A DNA stretch of 28,164 nt. It comes from JBEKTY01 sp049515555 (GTDB lineage Bacteria > Planctomycetota > Planctomycetia > Pirellulales > Thermoguttaceae). Positions 25,006-28,164 of this stretch are shown in pieces; position 1 is the first letter of the stretch, and each line of letters starts with the position of its first letter. The position numbers were made by a program, and so were the translations under genes. The notes under the pieces were generated by a model. That model did no database searches. It had not been told where the DNA came from and saw nothing but the letters and a program-made list of their open reading frames with translations. Location of the stretch: the NCBI GenBank assembly GCA_049515555.1, contig JBEKTY010000103.1:1-28164 (forward strand). The letters are read 5' to 3'.

Positions 25006-26166
25006 ATGATCTGTTCCGTCCGGCCAAGCATCTTATACTCCGCACGGCCTAATGTGAGCCGTTTTCCTGGCGAGAATGGATTGCTCTTGCCCGCGCAGGG
25101 AATAGGTCTATCGGGGGCCCTCCTGATTGTGACCGTCTTGTTGGCGTGTAGCGGCTGTCAGGAAATCGGCTATCAACATGCCGTGCAGCTCGCGGCAGTG
25201 CCTGATGGTTCTTCGGTGGTACCGCGAAACAGCATCGCTCGAGAACTGTCGAAGACGATCCTTCCTGCGTACGTGATCGAGCCGCCGGACCTTTTGATGA
25301 TCGACGCCATTCGCATCATACCCAAACAGCCGTACCACCTGGCGCCGTTTGACTCCCTGAGCATCCAGGTGCAAGGGACGCCCGCGGAGGCCCCCATCGC
25401 CGGCGTTGTGCCCGTCCTGCCGGAAGGGAGCGTGAAACTGGGACCGCAGTACGGGTCGGTGCACGTGGCCGGCATGACCATCGACGAGGCGGAGAAGGCC
25501 GTCCAAAAGCACCTGGAGTCTTCCCTGAAAGCGCCGCAGGTTTCGGTGAGCCTGGCGGACACCGGCGCCAAACAGCAGATCGCCGGCCAGCACCTCGTCG
25601 GGCCCGACGGAACGGTGACCCTGGGGAGCTACGGCAACGTCTCCGTCATCGGCCTAACCGTACCCCAGGCCAAGGAGGCCGTCCAGCAATACCTCTCACA
25701 GTACCTCGAGAAGCCCGAGATCTCGCTGGAAGTGTTCGGCTACAACAGCAAGGTCTATTACATCGTGACCCAGGGCGCTGGCATGGGCGACGGTGTGTAC
25801 CGTTTCCCGGTCACCGGAAACGAAACCGTGCTCGATGCCATCTCCCAGATCAACGGCCTGCAGCAGGTATCGTCCAAGAAGATCTGGATTGCCCGGCCGA
25901 GCGATGACCCTGGAAAAATCCAGAACCTCCCGGTCAGTTGGGAAGAGATCACTGCCGACGCCTATGCCTGCACGAACTACCAGATCCTTCCCGGCGATCG
26001 CGTATTCATCGCCGAGGACAAGTGGATCGCACTGGACACCGGTCTGGCAAAAATCACCGCGCCCATCGAGCGGATCATGGGGTTCTCGCTACTTGGTGTG
26101 GGCGCCGTCACGAGGTTCTCGGGGCCGGTGCTGAAGGGTGGTGGAAACCGGCAGGGGACCTTCTAG
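25006..26166 (+). CDS. Wza-like polysaccharide export lipoprotein
   Basis: An outer-membrane export protein of the Wza/OPX family, partner of the BY-kinase fusion. ATG 25006 has GAGG 6 nt upstream and yields 386 residues. The signal sequence (LSGALLIVTVLLAC) ends in a lipobox with Cys at about 49. A PES domain follows: YHLAPFDSLSIQVQG, PVLPEGSVKLGPQYGSVHVAGMT, IDEAEKAVQKHL; then VGPDGTVTLGSYGNVSVIGLT and QAKEAVQQYLSQYL, so the sugar-export motif appears twice. A SLBB-like stretch and YQILPGDRVFIAED come near the end. The first 45 residues are unusually long for a leader and are partly encoded by a 65-bp repeat shared with 28083-28147; a GTG at 25060 would give a shorter, more normal signal peptide but has no ribosome-binding site. 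Confidence 0.87.
   Translation: MICSVRPSILYSARPNVSRFPGENGLLLPAQGIGLSGALLIVTVLLACSGCQEIGYQHAVQLAAVPDGSSVVPRNSIARELSKTILPAYVIEPPDLLMIDAIRIIPKQPYHLAPFDSLSIQVQGTPAEAPIAGVVPVLPEGSVKLGPQYGSVHVAGMTIDEAEKAVQKHLESSLKAPQVSVSLADTGAKQQIAGQHLVGPDGTVTLGSYGNVSVIGLTVPQAKEAVQQYLSQYLEKPEISLEVFGYNSKVYYIVTQGAGMGDGVYRFPVTGNETVLDAISQINGLQQVSSKKIWIARPSDDPGKIQNLPVSWEEITADAYACTNYQILPGDRVFIAEDKWIALDTGLAKITAPIERIMGFSLLGVGAVTRFSGPVLKGGGNRQGTF
25034..25098 (+). repeat. 65-bp dispersed repeat, copy 1, inside the export gene's leader region
   Basis: TATACTCCGCACGGCCTAAT begins a 65-bp block that matches the reverse complement of 28083-28147 at 56 of 65 positions by my alignment. It encodes NVSRFPGENGLLLPAQ in the frame of the export gene. 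Confidence 0.8.
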
Positions 26167-26211
26167 GGGTTTATCAGGCCCAATCCACGGATTTCCAAGC
26201 AGGGTGCCGCC

Positions 26212-27102
26212 GTGACAACCGGATTCACGCATGTTAGAAGCCTGTTCCTCCTCGCCGCAGGGTTATGGCTGCTGTGCACCTCGGCCGGCTGCGTGATGGA
26301 CCCGGGCGGCGCGACTTGCCGAGGGTTCGCGCCCACGGAGCATCATAGCTGGGCGCAGCGAGTCATCCCCTGTGACCCATCTCAAGGGTATTGCCCTACC
26401 TGCTGGCACGCATCGCTCGAGGGCTGCATGGCCGGGCGGGCCCAGAACTGCGAGACAGACTCTCCGCCCGACACGACCGCCGCCGCCGGAGCGAAACTCC
26501 AGACCTGTCCGACTCCGGGCAGCCGTCCGGAGGCGGAGGGCACCCCAGTGGCACCGAGCGGTAGCAACGGGAGCCACGAAACGGGCAAAGTGCCCCCGGA
26601 TGCCGCCGAGACGTCCCCGGCCCCCGATCGCGCGAAGACCGGTGTTACAGCACCCGCTCCCCCCGAGGACGAGAAACGGCCAGATGGGCAGGACCGCGCA
26701 CAGCCTGGCCTGAAAACGCCGGAGAAGGCATTGCCTGAGGACGAAGACGAATCGCTCCCACTGCCGCCCGCGGAGAAGCCCCAGGCGCGAGCCCGCACAC
26801 CATTGTGCCCCGACCTCAACCCGGCCCCGGCCACTGATCGGGAAGCGGAAGGATCCCCAGGCTTTCACCGGACACGGTTCTCGATCCCCGAGCGCTGTCC
26901 TCCAGAATCCCAAAGCCCGCTGAGCCAGGAAACATTCCCGGCGGTTCCGTCGCGCCACACGACGTTGCCGGCCTCCTGTTCGGCAGAGGGCAGCCAGGCC
27001 ATCACAAGAATCCCTACCAGCATCGACGACGAAAGCCCGCCCACCGCAGGCCGGGTCATTCCTGCGGGCCTATTCACCCACGGCCGCCCTCAACGTGATT
27101 GA
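26212..27102 (+). CDS. Small Pro/Glu-rich lipoprotein next to the export gene
   Basis: A 296-residue predicted lipoprotein. The start is GTG 26212, with AGGG about 10 nt upstream, 45 bp after the export gene. The signal sequence RSLFLLAAGLWLLCTSAGC ends in a perfect lipobox with Cys27. Residues 28-75 contain several cysteines (CRGF, CDPSQGYCPTCWHASLEGC). The rest is disordered: proline, glutamate, serine and threonine dominate (PAPPEDEKRPDGQD, EDEDESLPLPPAEKP). No known domain is seen. Its position suggests a periplasmic or outer-membrane accessory of export. Codon composition remains biased as expected for a real gene, though the last part could be poorly conserved. Confidence 0.6.
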   Translation: MTTGFTHVRSLFLLAAGLWLLCTSAGCVMDPGGATCRGFAPTEHHSWAQRVIPCDPSQGYCPTCWHASLEGCMAGRAQNCETDSPPDTTAAAGAKLQTCPTPGSRPEAEGTPVAPSGSNGSHETGKVPPDAAETSPAPDRAKTGVTAPAPPEDEKRPDGQDRAQPGLKTPEKALPEDEDESLPLPPAEKPQARARTPLCPDLNPAPATDREAEGSPGFHRTRFSIPERCPPESQSPLSQETFPAVPSRHTTLPASCSAEGSQAITRIPTSIDDESPPTAGRVIPAGLFTHGRPQRD

Positions 27103-27195
27103 GGCGCGCCGTCGATGGCCGGGATTCGAGAGGGCGAAACAAGCTGTGTCCTTCGCCATCCTCGCCCACATTCATTCTTCTTGAGCGTGGCCAAC

Positions 27196-27733
27196 TCAGT
27201 TGTGCACGACGCGCATCAGCAGGGCCATCACTTGGTCGACGCCGGCCGCCTGTTTCTGGGTCGCTGACGAGCGCGAAGGCTGCAACGCCCTCGCAACGTC
27301 CTGCAGCATGGCCGGCTCGATCGATGAAAGCGTAGTCTGGGCTCAGGCACGACGCCATAGATGACCTTGTCCTGGGCGAGCTGCACCTCCACCACGACTT
27401 GCGAACCAAAGACGTTCTCCATCGTGCCGCCATCGAGGTTTACAAGATAGTACGTAACCCCGCCGCCCAGCGACTCGGTCTTGGTGGTATCGACAGTGCC
27501 GTCCAGCAGTGTCCCGGTGTACGAATCAAGTTGCACGAGCGTGTCGACAGGGAAGGTCCCCACGTCGCCTGCGACTGTCAGCTTCCCACCTAGGGCAGCC
27601 ACAAAAGAAAAGCTGCCAGGGTTATCTGTGTCTGCTGGCTCCACAATCCATTTGCGCGGGCTGTAGCGCGGGAAGGGACCTCCGCGCCGCCTGGCTGGCT
27701 TGGGATCGGCCGTCGACCCAACCGTTTGGGTGG
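27196..27733 (-). pseudogene. Decayed PEP-CTERM-like gene
   Basis: On the minus strand one frame reads (from about 27730) RRGGPFPRYSPRKWIVEP, then DTLVQLDSYTGTLLDGT, GGGVTYYLVNLDGG and VIYGVVPEP near 27345. This looks like the end of a surface protein with the PEP motif. The frame opens right after a stop (TAG) and has no good start, so the N-terminus is lost. After VVPEP no hydrophobic tail follows in the same frame. Instead another frame takes over, with strongly GC-rich third codon positions, reading SSIEPAMLQDVARALQPS to MALLMRVVHN and a stop at 27196. At least one frameshift or a junction of two fragments is needed to explain this. Confidence 0.5.
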
Positions 27734-27919
27734 GCTACTCGCTTATTGGAGCCGGTTGTATTGGTCCACCGTTTCTTTCGGTCCACCTCTTTGGGCGCAA
27801 TCCTCTTCACAGCTAGCAGTCATGGCAATAATAATCGCCGTAACTGGCTTCCGAAGCACAACTTGCGACGTTTCCCGAACCGTACGTTTCTCCATTTTAA
27901 CAATTCAATGTAAGCCATT

Positions 27920-28030
27920 TTACACAAACAGGTTACGTTGATAATGCCGTGCCAAAGTGGCGCTGCCCAGCCCAACTAACAGAAGGGTTGTGGCCGAGAG
28001 AGAACCGCCGGGGGGCAGCGGCCATTCCAT
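27920..28030 (-). pseudogene. Possible C-terminal membrane-anchor fragment
   Basis: An ATG at 28030 opens 36 codons ending at TAA 27920: MEWPLPPGG, a hydrophobic stretch SLSATTLLLVGLGSATLA, then RHYQR. This has the plan of a sorting tail (proline-rich motif, helix, basic end) but lacks a PEP motif. Upstream the frame continues only to a stop inside the 65-bp repeat at 28083-28147. It may be the surviving tail of a cell-surface gene cut by the repeat; chance is also possible. Confidence 0.3.
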
Positions 28031-28082
28031 CGGCGCCAGGCTCCTTTGCCGGGGACGAGGTGGTCTTCCGCCCTTTTTTACT

Positions 28083-28147
28083 CTGCGCGGGCGAGAACGA
28101 TCCGTTCTTACCAGGAAAAAGGCTCACATTAGCCCGCGCGGAGTATA
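28083..28147 (-). repeat. 65-bp dispersed repeat, copy 2, inverted relative to copy 1
   Basis: This block matches the reverse complement of 25034-25098 at 56 of 65 positions, with no gap. On the minus strand it could encode NVSLFPGKNGSFSPAQ. It lies outside any gene I can support, which shows that the block is a mobile or repetitive unit, not a conserved part of the export gene. Confidence 0.8.
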
Positions 28148-28164
28148 CCCCTTTCAGGCCAGGA

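Overview
The window is high-GC bacterial DNA, most likely from a member of the Planctomycetota. The clues are a secreted peptidase with a planctomycete-type N-terminus (basic leader, then a CLEKRELLSA motif), a PEP-CTERM/exosortase system beside exopolysaccharide genes, an NPCBM-type surface protein, and intergenic regions full of palindromic repeats. The taxon is inferred; no rRNA or other marker gene is present.

Layout. Positions 1-3747 (minus) hold most of a large gingipain-like (C25) peptidase that runs off the left edge. Positions 3748-4586 are a repeat-rich gap. An intact PEP-CTERM protein (4587-5378, minus) follows, then a second gap with a 262-bp palindromic element. A 1441-residue TPR membrane protein (6205-10530, minus) is followed by a truncated VapC/PIN remnant on the plus strand (10580-10810). 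Next comes a compact minus-strand cluster, read from 17648 down to 10878: atypical FixJ-type regulator, exosortase 2, Wzz/BY-kinase fusion, exosortase 1, and a WecA-type sugar-1-phosphate transferase. An NPCBM-domain secreted protein (18364-20370, minus) separates this from a plus-strand cluster: GalU, glucuronokinase-like GHMP kinase, nucleotide-sugar dehydrogenase, Wza-like export lipoprotein, and a small Pro-rich lipoprotein (20725-27102). The right end carries decayed PEP-CTERM-type sequence and a second copy of a 65-bp repeat found at the start of the export gene.

How it fits together (inference). GalU, the kinase and the dehydrogenase would supply UDP-glucose and UDP-glucuronate. The WecA-like enzyme would load the first sugar on undecaprenyl phosphate. 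The BY-kinase fusion and the export lipoprotein would control chain length and export. The two exosortases would cut PEP-CTERM proteins such as the one at 4587-5378 and tie them to the envelope or the polymer. The TPR protein resembles the large TPR partners of other exosortase/EPS loci. The most notable points are the exosortase pair on either side of the BY-kinase, the P-domain nested inside an SdrD-like repeat of the peptidase, the regulator with Glu in place of the phospho-acceptor Asp, and a possible thioester-forming PEP-CTERM protein.
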